A stretch of 64,000 bases of DNA, taken from the NCBI RefSeq assembly GCF_900114915.1, contig NZ_FOUS01000001.1:372001-436000 (forward strand), read 5' to 3'. Positions within the stretch are counted from its first letter, which is position 1. Each line of letters begins with the position of its first letter. Positions 26,710-35,892 of this stretch are shown piece after piece. The translations under genes and the position numbers were made by a program. Source of the DNA: Bradyrhizobium sp. Rc3b. Lineage in GTDB: Bacteria; Pseudomonadota; Alphaproteobacteria; Rhizobiales; Xanthobacteraceae. The notes beneath the pieces are model-generated. The model was not told the DNA's origin. It saw only the letters and a program-made list of their open reading frames with translations, and searched no databases.

Positions 26710-27195
26710 TCAGCCGATCCCGAACAGGCCCGAGGGCAGCTGGATCAGCAGCAGCCGCTTGAGCACCCACCACATGCCTGATGGCACCAGGACGGCGATC
26801 GGGATCGCCAGCGTCCAGCGGACGGGATCGATCAGCCGCAACAGCAGCAGCACCAGGGGGATCGACGACAGCAGGAAGCCGAGTGGTTCCAGCGCAATGG
26901 AGAATGCCACGAGACAGGCAATCAGCAGGAGCGGCTTGCTCCAGCGCACATTCTCCCAGCGCGAGGCCAGCGTCGGCGCGCCCTCGGTGACCGCCGAGAC
27001 GATGATGGCGCCTGCGAACACGCACATCAGGATGCCCGTGTAGAACAGCACGTAGCCGGAGCCGGGATCGTTGATGGTGCCGAGCTTGAGCTTCATGCCG
27101 GACCAGATCACGAATCCGCCGAGCGCGAGCCCGATCAGCCCGCCCCAGAGCTCGGAATTGCTGAGGCGGAGTTTGACGTTGGTGTCGTTGTTCAT
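26710..27195 (-). CDS. tctB: Tripartite tricarboxylate transporter small subunit (TctB)
   Basis: Small membrane subunit of 161 residues with four predicted helices, the usual length and pattern for TctB. The segment DPGSGYVLFYTGILMCVFAGAIIV in the second helix region is typical. Sequence similarity within this family is low, so the identification rests mainly on position between tctC and tctA. Confidence 0.88.
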   Translation of the reverse strand: MNNDTNVKLRLSNSELWGGLIGLALGGFVIWSGMKLKLGTINDPGSGYVLFYTGILMCVFAGAIIVSAVTEGAPTLASRWENVRWSKPLLLIACLVAFSIALEPLGFLLSSIPLVLLLLRLIDPVRWTLAIPIAVLVPSGMWWVLKRLLLIQLPSGLFGIG

Positions 27196-27216
27196 GTGAA
27201 GCGCCTTGAGATCACC

Positions 27217-27320
27217 GTCGTCCTAAGGTGGCGGAGCGCAGCGTAGCCCTCGAAGGGCGACGGTGCCCCGATCCATCCTTCGAGGCGAGCCGCAAGCGCG
27301 GCTCGCACCTCAGGATGACG
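27217..27320. repeat. Dispersed palindromic repeat, family IV
   Basis: The left end CGTCGTCCTAAGGTGGC is partly complementary to the right end CGCACCTCAGGATGACG, with inner complementarity around GAGCCGCAAGCGCGGCTC. It lies between tctC and tctB, inside the transporter operon, and may attenuate transcription into tctBA. Confidence 0.65.
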
Positions 27321-27342
27321 TCAGCATGTGTGGTGGGACAAG

Positions 27343-28320
27343 CTACTTCTTCGCGAGCCCGAGCGTATCGATCACCTTGCGCTCGGACTCCGTGACCTCG
27401 ACGACGAACTTCTTGTAGTCCTCGGTGTTCTTGTAGTTCGGCACCATGTCGTATTTGGCGAGCGTCGCGACCACCGCTGGATCCTCGACCGCCTTCTTGA
27501 AGGCATCGTGCAGCTTGGCGACGATCTTTGGATCCATGCCTTTCGGGCCGGCGATGCCGAAGGGGGAATCATAAACCATGGGATAGCCGAGCTCCTTCAG
27601 CGTCGGCGCGTCGGGATAGTTCGGCGAGCGTGCGCCGGTCCACACCATCAGCAGCCGCAGCTTGCCGGCGTCGACCAGCGGCCGCCATCCCGTGGAGTCC
27701 GCCTGAAGCATCGTGTGCTGCCCCAGCACCGCGGCGTTGGTCTCCGCGCCGCCCTTGAAAGGAACTTGCGTCAGCTTGATACCGGACATTCCGGCGATCT
27801 GCTCCATGCCGATATGCAGCGAGGTGCCGGCGCCGGGCGTGGCATAGGTCACCTTGCCCGGATTCGCCTTGGCGAACTCCACGACGTCCTTCCAGCTCTT
27901 GAACTGCGACTCCGCGCTGGTGGTCACACCGAAGGTGTAGCCGGTGAGATGGATGATGTAGGTGAAGTCCTTGGCCGGATCCCACGACACTTCCTGCATC
28001 AAGGGCAGGCGGAACACTGTGATCGGAATCTGCGAGATGGTGTAGCCGTCCGGCTTCGCGGCCGCTGCCATGGTCGCGGGGCCCACCGTGCCGCCGCCGC
28101 CGGCCTTGTTGTCGATCACGATCGGCTGCCCCAGCACCTTCGAGGCGCTGTCGGCGATGGCGCGCATCGAGATATCGGTCGATCCGCCGGCCGGCCATGG
28201 CACGATCAGCGTGATCGGCTTGCTGGGATAGTCCTGCGCGCTTGCGGCAGTCGAGAGCAATGCGCCCATGACAGCATGCATCGCGGCAAATGCGATCGTC
28301 TTCAGCCCGTATCGCGGCAT
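27343..28320 (-). CDS. tctC: Tripartite tricarboxylate transporter substrate-binding protein (TctC/Bug family)
   Basis: Periplasmic binding protein of 325 residues. A signal peptide ends at ASAQ (near residue 30), followed by the family start YPSKPITLIVPWPAGGSTDI. Later signatures include GGGGTVGPATMA and TPGAGTSLHIGMEQ. Bug proteins bind carboxylates through two water-mediated loops; the ligand is not predictable. The ATG at 28320 has GGAGGAG five bases upstream, whereas the open frame extends to 28476 without a start of that quality. It heads the tctCBA operon. Confidence 0.93.
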   Translation of the reverse strand: MPRYGLKTIAFAAMHAVMGALLSTAASAQDYPSKPITLIVPWPAGGSTDISMRAIADSASKVLGQPIVIDNKAGGGGTVGPATMAAAAKPDGYTISQIPITVFRLPLMQEVSWDPAKDFTYIIHLTGYTFGVTTSAESQFKSWKDVVEFAKANPGKVTYATPGAGTSLHIGMEQIAGMSGIKLTQVPFKGGAETNAAVLGQHTMLQADSTGWRPLVDAGKLRLLMVWTGARSPNYPDAPTLKELGYPMVYDSPFGIAGPKGMDPKIVAKLHDAFKKAVEDPAVVATLAKYDMVPNYKNTEDYKKFVVEVTESERKVIDTLGLAKK

Positions 28321-28528
28321 CGAAACTCCTCCCCTCGCGGCGGCCTCTTTGCGGGTCGCCGTTTCTCGTTCTTGCGCGGCGATTGTTCCTGAAATCGAGG
28401 GAGAAGAAAAGCGCATTGCGCGGACCGCGGGCGCCGGGCGGTGCGGCAATCCCGGTCGAGGCGGCACATGCGACAATTCGTCGTTTGGTCGTGTGCCGAG
28501 AGACGGAATTTGAGGGAGCAGAAAGCCG

Positions 28529-31396
28529 CTACGCCACGCGCCGGACCGTGTTCAGCGTCTCGATGGCGCGGCCGACCTCCGATGCGGGGCACGGCCTGCC
28601 GAAATAATAGCCCTGTACGGCGGTGCAGCCGCATTCGCGGACGAAGTCGAGTTGCTCCTCGGTCTCCACACCCTCCGCCGTCGTCTCGACGCCGAGCACG
28701 GAACCGAGGCTTGCGATGGTGCGGACGATGGCAACGCTCTCCGGACTTTCGCCGAGCGTGCCGACGAAGGAACGATCGATCTTGATGCGATCGAACGGAA
28801 ACTTGCGTAAATAGCTCAGCGAGGAATAGCCGACGCCGAAATCGTCGAGGCTGACGCGCACGCCTAACGCGCGAAGCTGGTGCAGGATCTCGATCGTCGC
28901 CTCGCTGTCGTCGAGCAGCGCCGTCTCGGTGACCTCGAGCTCGAGCCGTTGCGGCGGCAGGCCGGCTTCGGCAAGTGCGCTCGTGACCATCGCCACCAGC
29001 CCGCGCGAACGGAACTGCACCGGCGACAGATTTACCGCGACGGTGACATCGGGCCAGGACGCGGCGGTCGCACAGGCGCTGCGCAGCACCCATTCGCCGA
29101 TCGGAACGATCAGCCCGGTCTCTTCAGCGATCGGAATGAACTCGGCCGGCGAGACGAAGCCGCGCGAGGGATGTTTCCAGCGCAGGAGTGCCTCGAACCC
29201 GGTGAGCTCGGACGAATCGAGCCGCAGCTGCGGCTGGAATACCAGATGGAATTGACGCGCCTCGAGCGCGCCGCGCAGATCGTGCTCCAGCGCGTGCCGG
29301 CTGCGCGCCTCTTCCTCCATCTCGGGCTCGAACAGCTGATAGGCGCCGCGCCCCTTGGCCTTGGCCTGGTACAGCGCGAGATCTGCGCATTTCATCAGTT
29401 CGTCGGCATCGAGCCCGTGGTCTGGTGCGATCGCGATGCCGACGGAGGCGCCGACATGGATCGACTGGTTTTCCAGTGGCGGCGGATGACCGAGAACCTC
29501 GACCAGACGCCGGGCCAGCTTTTCCGCCGCTTGCGGCTGCGGTCCGCGCTGGAGCACGGCGAACTCGTCGCCGCCGAGCCGTGCGACGGTATCGTGCTCG
29601 CCGACATTCTCCTTCAGCCGCGCCGCGACCCAGCGCAGCAGCCGGTCGCCGGCGGCGTGGCCGAGGCGGTCGTTGACGGTCTTGAAATTGTCGAGGTCGA
29701 AGCACAGCACGGCCATGGCGCCGCCGGCGATCGCGACCTGGTTCAGTCCCTCGCCCATCTTTTCGCGGAACAGCGTGCGGTTGGGCAGGTCGGTCAACGA
29801 ATCGTGCCGCGCCATGTGCGCGACGCGCGCCTGGGCCTTGTGGCGCTCGGTGACGTCCTCGTAGGTGACGACCCAGCCGCCATGCTCCATCCGCTTGTGA
29901 TTGAGCTTGATGATGCGGCCGTCGCTCAAATGGCGATGCAGCGTATGCTCGCCCTCGCGCAGCCGCTCGACATAATCGGCATAGAGCCGCGCGGCTGTGG
30001 TGTTCTGATGGATGCCGAGCTCGCAGCTGTGCTCCATGATCTCGCGCATCGAGACGCCGGGCTTCACAATGTCAGGCGACAGGCCGTACATCTCGATGTA
30101 GCGGCGATTGCACACGATGACGCGCAGGCTCGCGTCGAGCATGCACAGGCCCTGGCTCATGTTGTTCAGCGCCGCGTCGAAGCGGCGATACTGCTCGCTC
30201 AGCTCCTCGATCGCGTGCTCGCGTTCGGTGATGTCCTCGTAAGTGGCGACGAAGCCGCCCTCGGGCAGCGCGCAATAGCGCACCGAGATCACTGTATCGT
30301 TCGACATGCGCCGGCGCATCGGCGAGGAATCGCGGTTCGCGATCCTGGCGCTGGCGGCTTCCAAGAGCTGCCGGGGGCTGTACTCGGACGAGAACGCGCC
30401 GTTCGCCATCGAGCGCTCGATCAGCTCGGCGAGATGCGTGCCGGGCCTGGTCTCCTCCGGCGACAGCAGGTAGATCTTGCGGTAGGTGGTGTTGCAGACG
30501 CGAAGGCGCATGTCGCTGTCATAGAAGGCGAGCCCGTGCGCCATGTTCTCCATCGCGGCATCGAGAATAAAATTCTGTTGCCGCAGCGTCTCTTCATATT
30601 GCAGCCGTTCCGTGACGTCCTCATGCACGGTCACCCAGCCGCCGTCGGGCAGGAAGCGCGAGACCGTCTGCACCATGCGTCCGTCATAACGCATCACCAG
30701 CAGGGACTTCGCCTTTCTGGTGCGCACGTCCTCCAGCCTGGATTTATGGAATTCGTCTGTCGGCATGCCCGGCAAATTGCCGCGCGATACCCAATGATCG
30801 AGCACCTCGCGATGCGAGGCGCCCGGCCTTACGATGCTGGGATCGAGGTTGTAGAGGTTCAGGAAACGTTCGTTGCAGACGACGACGCAACTGTCGGCAT
30901 CATACATGATGAGGCCGTGCGACATGTTGGCGAGCGCGTGCTGGCTGCGCTCGGTCTGCACGCGCAATTCCGCCTCGAGCCGGGCGAGGCGGGTGACATC
31001 GTCGCAGATCGTCATCCAGCCGCCGCCGGGAAGCGGCTTCAACTCGAGCGACATGACGAGGCCGCTCGCCAGCTGCTGCTCGGTCCGGAACGGCTTTCCC
31101 CCAGCGATCTGCGCGATCCGCGCCGAATACAGCGTGTCGAGCTGGTTCTGGGGAAAGTTGCCGCGCATCGCACTATGCGCAAGTACCTCGCGGTAGCTCG
31201 TGCCCACGCGCACGATGTCGGCCGACATGTCGAACAGCGACAAGTAACGCTGGTTGACCAGCACGATCCGGTTGTCGGCATCGTAGACGCAGACGCCCTG
31301 TTCCATGTGGTCGAGCGCAAGCTGGCTCAGCGCGACCAGGGCCTCCGGGCCCTGCTCGCGGCGTGCACCAAGCTCGTTGTCGCGGGTCGACGTCAT
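28529..31396 (-). CDS. Four-PAS GGDEF-EAL bifunctional c-di-GMP protein
   Basis: Cytoplasmic protein of 955 residues. Four successive PAS domains of the same subtype (beginning near residues 25, 155, 280 and 410; each has a DHMEQGVCVYDADNRIVLVN-like segment such as NMSHGLIMYDADSCVVVCN) are followed by an intact GGDEF domain (ARLGGDEFAVL) and an intact EAL domain (LTGFEALLRWKHP, with DDFGVGYSSLSYL). No membrane helix. It could both make and break c-di-GMP, under control of whatever the PAS domains sense. The four PAS units look like tandem duplications. It stands alone between the tct operon and the carrier-protein island. Confidence 0.93.
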   Translation of the reverse strand: MTSTRDNELGARREQGPEALVALSQLALDHMEQGVCVYDADNRIVLVNQRYLSLFDMSADIVRVGTSYREVLAHSAMRGNFPQNQLDTLYSARIAQIAGGKPFRTEQQLASGLVMSLELKPLPGGGWMTICDDVTRLARLEAELRVQTERSQHALANMSHGLIMYDADSCVVVCNERFLNLYNLDPSIVRPGASHREVLDHWVSRGNLPGMPTDEFHKSRLEDVRTRKAKSLLVMRYDGRMVQTVSRFLPDGGWVTVHEDVTERLQYEETLRQQNFILDAAMENMAHGLAFYDSDMRLRVCNTTYRKIYLLSPEETRPGTHLAELIERSMANGAFSSEYSPRQLLEAASARIANRDSSPMRRRMSNDTVISVRYCALPEGGFVATYEDITEREHAIEELSEQYRRFDAALNNMSQGLCMLDASLRVIVCNRRYIEMYGLSPDIVKPGVSMREIMEHSCELGIHQNTTAARLYADYVERLREGEHTLHRHLSDGRIIKLNHKRMEHGGWVVTYEDVTERHKAQARVAHMARHDSLTDLPNRTLFREKMGEGLNQVAIAGGAMAVLCFDLDNFKTVNDRLGHAAGDRLLRWVAARLKENVGEHDTVARLGGDEFAVLQRGPQPQAAEKLARRLVEVLGHPPPLENQSIHVGASVGIAIAPDHGLDADELMKCADLALYQAKAKGRGAYQLFEPEMEEEARSRHALEHDLRGALEARQFHLVFQPQLRLDSSELTGFEALLRWKHPSRGFVSPAEFIPIAEETGLIVPIGEWVLRSACATAASWPDVTVAVNLSPVQFRSRGLVAMVTSALAEAGLPPQRLELEVTETALLDDSEATIEILHQLRALGVRVSLDDFGVGYSSLSYLRKFPFDRIKIDRSFVGTLGESPESVAIVRTIASLGSVLGVETTAEGVETEEQLDFVRECGCTAVQGYYFGRPCPASEVGRAIETLNTVRRVA

Positions 31397-31748
31397 GGGA
31401 TCGGCGGGATCTCGGCGAGCAATAGACTTAACGCAACCTAATTCAGCCGCCGAGGGTAGCGAAGAGGCCGGAAAATTCCCTTAAGCGCAGTAGTTTACGG
31501 AGGGTGACTGGCGATGGAGAGCGCGTCGGAAATGCGGAGGTGCGCGCGAGAGTTGGGCGGGAGGGCGCGTCAAATGAAGTGTCGTCCCTGCGAAAGCTGG
31601 GACCCATAACCACAGGGAAAGGTTTGACGAAGATTGGAAGTGAAGGGGCCTTCCCGTGGTACCAGCATTGCGGCTTAGAGACAGATCACGCGGTATGGGT
31701 CCCTGCGTTCGCAGGGACGACAGCGGTGGTCTGGTCCGACAGCCTTCC
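31397..31748. repeat. Intergenic region with family I repeat, copy B (31580-31722)
   Basis: No gene is visible in these 352 bases. Bases 31580-31722 form a family I repeat: TGTCGTCCCTGCG at the left and CGCAGGGACGACA at the right are complementary, and the CCACAGGGA core is recognisable, but the inner long stem seen at 3025-3095 is degraded. Part of the region should hold the promoter of the four-PAS gene. Confidence 0.65.
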
Positions 31749-32624
31749 CTACGGCCCGTACAACACCAGTTCCGTATCGGTGAGGTCGCCGAGCTGCGGC
31801 CGATCCGGGCCCTTGAAGTATTTGCGACCGCGCCGCTCGGTATAAATACCGACCAGGCCGGGAAGCGGTCCATTGGAATCGATCGCCACCGCGATCTTGC
31901 CGAGCCGAAGCAGCAGCCGGCCGATACGGCCTGCGCAGGCGGCGTATTCCGCGGCGCTACGGCAATAGATCAGCTTCATCGCAGGAGGCGCGATGAAGCC
32001 GCGGCGGATGCGCACCGGTTGCAAGATGAAGGGGAATGTTCCCTTCGGCGTGCGGCAGACCAAGCTGAGGCAATTGTAGCGGGCATGCCGCGTCAAGAGC
32101 TCGGTTTCGGCTTCGGACAGCCCCTCGATCGTCTTGGCGTGAGGCGAGATGACCTCGATCTCGCTCCAGCGCGGGGGCCGTGCCAGGGCGGGAACCGAGA
32201 AGAATATGCCGCGGCAATAGGCGCGAAAGCCCTGCGTCTCGATGATCGGCCAGGTCCACGGCGCCGGGCTGATGTTGAAATAGGTCACATCCTTGTGCCG
32301 CTGCGCGATCTTGGTCAGCAGCGGGGCATAGTTGCGGTAGGCCGGATCGACATACCAGCTCGACAGATTGCACTGGATGGCGGTCTCTTCGCCGTTCTTC
32401 CGCGCCGTGTAGATCAGCAGCAGCACGCCGACCGGCGTGCCGTCACTCTCGAGCATGTAGCCGAAGCGCGGATAGCCCTCCGGCACGGACCGGAAGGCCT
32501 GCCGGCGCAGACCCTGGATCCAATAGTTCCGCGAGCGGCCGACGAAGCCGCGCGTCAGCAGGTCCGCGACCGCTTCGGCGTCGGACTCGGTGATCTCGCG
32601 GCATCGCACCTTGGTGTGAATCAC
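31749..32624 (-). CDS. GNAT-type acyltransferase of the carrier-protein island
   Basis: Protein of 291 residues. The N-terminal half looks like a GNAT domain (CREITESDAEAVADLLTRGF, then a core strand GTPVGVLLLIY and LSSWYVDPAYRNYAPLL). The second half repeats a weaker GNAT-like pattern. It is the last of three minus-strand genes after the acyl-CoA dehydrogenase and ligase. I recall the same order in B. japonicum. A natural idea is that it transfers the carrier-bound aminoacyl group to an acceptor, but nothing proves it. Confidence 0.75.
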   Translation of the reverse strand: MIHTKVRCREITESDAEAVADLLTRGFVGRSRNYWIQGLRRQAFRSVPEGYPRFGYMLESDGTPVGVLLLIYTARKNGEETAIQCNLSSWYVDPAYRNYAPLLTKIAQRHKDVTYFNISPAPWTWPIIETQGFRAYCRGIFFSVPALARPPRWSEIEVISPHAKTIEGLSEAETELLTRHARYNCLSLVCRTPKGTFPFILQPVRIRRGFIAPPAMKLIYCRSAAEYAACAGRIGRLLLRLGKIAVAIDSNGPLPGLVGIYTERRGRKYFKGPDRPQLGDLTDTELVLYGP

Positions 32625-32741
32625 GCTCGTCTTACCCGTGGAAATGACAGGCCTCGTTTGGTCTATTGTTTCAGCATGATATTGTCGGAAGACCGCTTTG
32701 CACTTTTCGCTGACGCGGTCCTTCGGATCCGGATCATGCTG

Positions 32742-33722
32742 CTAGCGCCAGCCTTCGACATGGGCATCGGCCGTGACCCGCGGCTGCAGGCCCAGGACGT
32801 CCTGCACCTTGGCGGGCCAGGCGGAAAGGTCCGTGCCGTGGGTGTGGAACATGGCGACCGCCAGCCGGTCCATGCCGAAGGCGACGCAGCCGGTGTGGGC
32901 TGGCTCGCCGCCGGCATCCTGAATTCCCCAGGTCGTGCCGAAATGCTCGCGGTGATAGTTGAAGCTCATGCAGGCCGTCGGCTGCTCTTCCGAGCGCAGC
33001 GGAATGAGCAGCTCGAACTTGAGCTGCTGCTGCTTCTGGCTCACCGCCTTCATCTGGCCAACGCGGCCGAAGAAGGGATCGCTGGCGTAGTCGACGCGGA
33101 AGGTGAGGCCGAGGTCGGTCGCGATCTTCTGCGCGCGCACCATCCAGCGCTCGCGGAAATCGGCGACGTCGTCGGGGCTGCCGATGCAGACATATTCGCG
33201 CATCCGGAACGATTGCAGCCGGTCGAGATGCTTCGACGGCTCGCGGCGGAAGCAATCAGCGGCAACGTCGAAGCGCAGGCCGCCCTTCGGCAAGGGGCCG
33301 CGGCTCGCCGCGATCGGATAGACCGGATAGCAGGCGGCGGGCGACAGCACGAGATCGGCGGGAGACAGTGAGGTGGTCCAGTCGCCGCCGGCATCGAAGC
33401 GGCTCACCGCGGCGTTGATCTCGCGCTCGGTCCCGTGCAGACCGCAAACGCAGCCGAGCAGGTTCGGAAAGCTCTTGAGATAGCCGGATTTTTCCAGCTG
33501 GGCCCGGCTCATCACCGGCGGGAAACGCATCACCTCGGTGCCGCTCTCGCGATGGCTGGTGATCAGCGCGGCGAGCTTCTCGACGACGCCTTCATAGAGC
33601 GCGGTGCGGGCGTAGACGCCATCAGCGCCCATGCGGTGGAACAGCTTGTCGGCGAGATGATCGAGCGGATCGATCATCTGCGGCGCGGTCGCGGGCGAGT
33701 CGGGGAGGATGGCAATGTTCAT
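32742..33722 (-). CDS. Amino acid--[acyl-carrier-protein] ligase (SerRS-like)
   Basis: Truncated, atypical seryl-tRNA-synthetase homologue of 326 residues that uses ATP to activate an amino acid (glycine or alanine in the studied enzymes) and loads it onto the phosphopantetheine of a carrier protein instead of tRNA. It lacks the tRNA-binding coiled-coil arm. The zinc ligands known from the B. japonicum enzyme are at the same positions: C131, E176 and C279. Class II motifs are in CFRREPSKHLDRLQSFRMREY and GCVAFGMDRLAVAMF. It follows the dehydrogenase gene by 39 bases. Confidence 0.95.
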   Translation of the reverse strand: MNIAILPDSPATAPQMIDPLDHLADKLFHRMGADGVYARTALYEGVVEKLAALITSHRESGTEVMRFPPVMSRAQLEKSGYLKSFPNLLGCVCGLHGTEREINAAVSRFDAGGDWTTSLSPADLVLSPAACYPVYPIAASRGPLPKGGLRFDVAADCFRREPSKHLDRLQSFRMREYVCIGSPDDVADFRERWMVRAQKIATDLGLTFRVDYASDPFFGRVGQMKAVSQKQQQLKFELLIPLRSEEQPTACMSFNYHREHFGTTWGIQDAGGEPAHTGCVAFGMDRLAVAMFHTHGTDLSAWPAKVQDVLGLQPRVTADAHVEGWR

Positions 33723-33761
33723 GGCGCGATGTCCTGCTATCTCAAAATTGTTGTTGTTGAT

Positions 33762-34979
33762 TCAGTCGTGAAGGCTTGTCGGCACGCCGCTCATCAGCGT
33801 CGATGTCGCGGCATTGGCCAGAATACGGTCGTTGTTGATCATGATCGGGGACGACAGCACGTCGCGGAGGTGCCGGCCCATAGTGAACTCGCCGTCGTTG
33901 CGGTAGCCGGAGAGGCCGGCTGTGCGCATCGCATGCATCACGGTCTCGACCGCGAGCTCGGAGGCCTGCACCTTCAGCAGCGTGATCGAGGACTGGAAGT
34001 CGAGCGAGCCGAGGGCGCGCTCGTCATGCTCGGCGCGGGCAAAGGCATCGATATTGGCCGACAGCAGCGCGCGCAGCTTCGCCAGCGACATCTTGGCGGC
34101 GGTGAAATGCGCCGCGGCCGGCGGCATCTGGCCGCCGGAGGTGCGGGCCGCCTTGCGGATGAAGGCCTGCGCGCGGGTCACCGCTGCGGCGGCGATGCCG
34201 GCCCAGGCCGACGACCAGCACAGATGCGCGAACGGCGTCATGGTCTGGGCGTGGATCTTGTCATAGGATTCCGGGAAGACGCGGTCGGCGGGACAATCGA
34301 CCTTCAGCTCGAAGCCGGTCGAGCAGGTGCCGCGCATGCCGAGCGTTTCCCAGCCCAGCGTCCGCTTCAGCGAATAATCGTCCCTGGCGAGCGCCAGCAG
34401 CACCTGGTCGGAGGCGGCGGCCTCGGTAGCGCGGCGGGCGATGGTGACGAGGCCGTCGGCTTCGGCGCCGTAGGAGATCACGGTGGCGTCGCGCACCAGC
34501 GAAACGGTGTCGCCGGCGTGATCGACGGCAGCGGCGCTGGCGCGGATGTTGCCGCCGTTCTGGCCTTCGGTGGTGGAGGAGGCGAGCAGCCACTGGTCGC
34601 GGGCGACCCGGCGCATCATGGTTTCCATCCAGGGGATGCCGTGGCCGTGCCTGATGACGCACGCAACCTTGGTCTGGTGCATCGCATAGATCATCGCGGT
34701 CGAGGCGCAGGCGCGTCCGAGCGTGTAGCAGATGTCGGTGACGTCGTAGATGGAGGCACCGAAGCCGCCGAATTCGACCGGGATCATGACGCCGAGCAGC
34801 TTCTGCTCGCGCGCGACCTCGAAAGCCTTGTGCGGGAAACGGGCGTCGCGATCGACCCCGTCGGCGTCGGCCGCGGCAGCTGCGGCGGTCCGGGCGGCGC
34901 GCTCGGTCAGGGAGGGACCCTGCTCGAGGAAGCCCGTCTGCGTTTCGTCGACAGTGAGGACTGCTTCACGCACGTTCAT
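33762..34979 (-). CDS. Acyl-CoA dehydrogenase-like flavoprotein of the carrier-protein island
   Basis: FAD-dependent enzyme of 405 residues with the acyl-CoA dehydrogenase fold: an N-terminal helical domain (VMIPVEFGGFGASIYDV), a middle beta domain (WLLASSTTEGQNGGNIR, LGWETLGMRGTCST) and a C-terminal helical domain (AVETVMHAMRTAGLSGYRND). It heads the minus-strand operon with the ligase. Related flavoproteins in peptide biosynthesis oxidise aminoacyl groups held on carrier proteins, so an aminoacyl-S-carrier substrate is plausible. The carrier-protein gene is divergent, 357 bases away. Confidence 0.88.
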   Translation of the reverse strand: MNVREAVLTVDETQTGFLEQGPSLTERAARTAAAAAADADGVDRDARFPHKAFEVAREQKLLGVMIPVEFGGFGASIYDVTDICYTLGRACASTAMIYAMHQTKVACVIRHGHGIPWMETMMRRVARDQWLLASSTTEGQNGGNIRASAAAVDHAGDTVSLVRDATVISYGAEADGLVTIARRATEAAASDQVLLALARDDYSLKRTLGWETLGMRGTCSTGFELKVDCPADRVFPESYDKIHAQTMTPFAHLCWSSAWAGIAAAAVTRAQAFIRKAARTSGGQMPPAAAHFTAAKMSLAKLRALLSANIDAFARAEHDERALGSLDFQSSITLLKVQASELAVETVMHAMRTAGLSGYRNDGEFTMGRHLRDVLSSPIMINNDRILANAATSTLMSGVPTSLHD

Positions 34980-35336
34980 ACTCGTCCGCCTCCGGTTTGC
35001 CGTTCGAGATCGCCGGCATCATTCGCGATGCGCGTAAGCGATCCTCCGGCCATCTTTGCTTGTGAGACGAGGCTACGGATTTAATTCAAATTCGTCGATG
35101 AAATAGAGGGTAAACAAAGCCCAATTCCGAACGAACAGTTAAGGTCCGGTTGTTTGCATCACCCGTTTTTCCAGCATCGCGTTAGGACTCTGGAAGAAGC
35201 CTGAATTTCAGACAATCTGAGTCATCGTTTACTAAGAAACGCGAAGTATTGGTGTCGCCCATTGCGGGACCGGCAGGCCGTGCCCATCGTAGCGGCAAGC
35301 CGGTTCGACCTTTGACAGACAGACGGGAATTTGCCG
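34980..35336. promoter_or_regulatory. Divergent promoter region of the carrier-protein island
   Basis: These 357 bases contain no gene. The centre (about 35070-35130) is clearly AT-richer than its surroundings, with ATTTAATTCAAATTCG and AATAGAGGGTAAACAAAG. Promoters for the dehydrogenase-ligase-acyltransferase operon and for the carrier protein should both lie here. I see no perfect operator palindrome. Confidence 0.5.
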
Positions 35337-35609
35337 ATGCAATCCTTTGATACCGACGTACGCAATCGCATCATCAAGCTGGTGAAGGGCATCCTCGAGC
35401 AGAATTCGCTCATGGCCGATGTCACGTCGTCTGCAAAGCTGGTCGACGTCGGCCTGACCTCGATGGACATGGTCAATCTGATGCTCGGCGTCGAAGCCGA
35501 GTTCGACTTCACCATCCCGCAAGCCGAGATCACGCCGGAGAATTTCCAGTCCGTCGAGACGCTGGAGCGGATGGTGGCGACCCAACTGCAGCTGGCGAAC
35601 GCGGCTTAA
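35337..35609 (+). CDS. Aminoacyl carrier protein
   Basis: Acyl-carrier-protein homologue of 90 residues, four-helix type. The phosphopantetheine attachment site is Ser42 in VGLTSMDMVNLML, replacing the usual DSL triplet with TSM. The acidic helix-2 face is typical. It is the partner expected for the adjacent amino acid:carrier-protein ligase. The ATG at 35337 is chosen over a TTG at 35331. It lies divergent from the ligase operon. Confidence 0.9.
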   Translation: MQSFDTDVRNRIIKLVKGILEQNSLMADVTSSAKLVDVGLTSMDMVNLMLGVEAEFDFTIPQAEITPENFQSVETLERMVATQLQLANAA

Positions 35610-35621
35610 GCCCACCACGAC

Positions 35622-35767
35622 TGTCGTCCCTGCCTAGTGCGCAATTGCGCACGGGGCGCAGGGACCCATACCGCGGAATCCCTCGATCTGGCGGTCCAGT
35701 ACTGAACTACGAGTCTTCGCCAAACCACGGCCTGTGGTTATGGGTCCCTGCGTACGCAGGGACGACA
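35622..35767. repeat. Dispersed palindromic repeat, family I, copy C
   Basis: TGTCGTCCCTGC at the left is complementary to the right end GCAGGGACGACA. An extra small palindrome (GTGCGCAATTGCGCAC, 35637-35652) is inserted near the left end. The segment GTCTTCGCCAAACCACGGCCTGTGGTTATGGG, split by position, matches copy A. It separates the carrier-protein and mtnP genes. Confidence 0.75.
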
Positions 35768-35892
35768 CCGGATTTGACGCGCCATTCCGCGCCTCTCACA
35801 CCACCGACATCGCCCCACCACCCCGTTCCAAATCCGCCGCAAAACTGGCATAGCTTAACCATGTCGCACGTGGCGAACAGGGTGGAGCAGGC

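Noticed and set aside
28880..31441. Plus-strand frame of about 850 codons opposite the four-PAS protein
   Set aside because: The opposite strand encodes clear PAS, GGDEF and EAL motifs; this frame has no recognisable domain or ribosome site.
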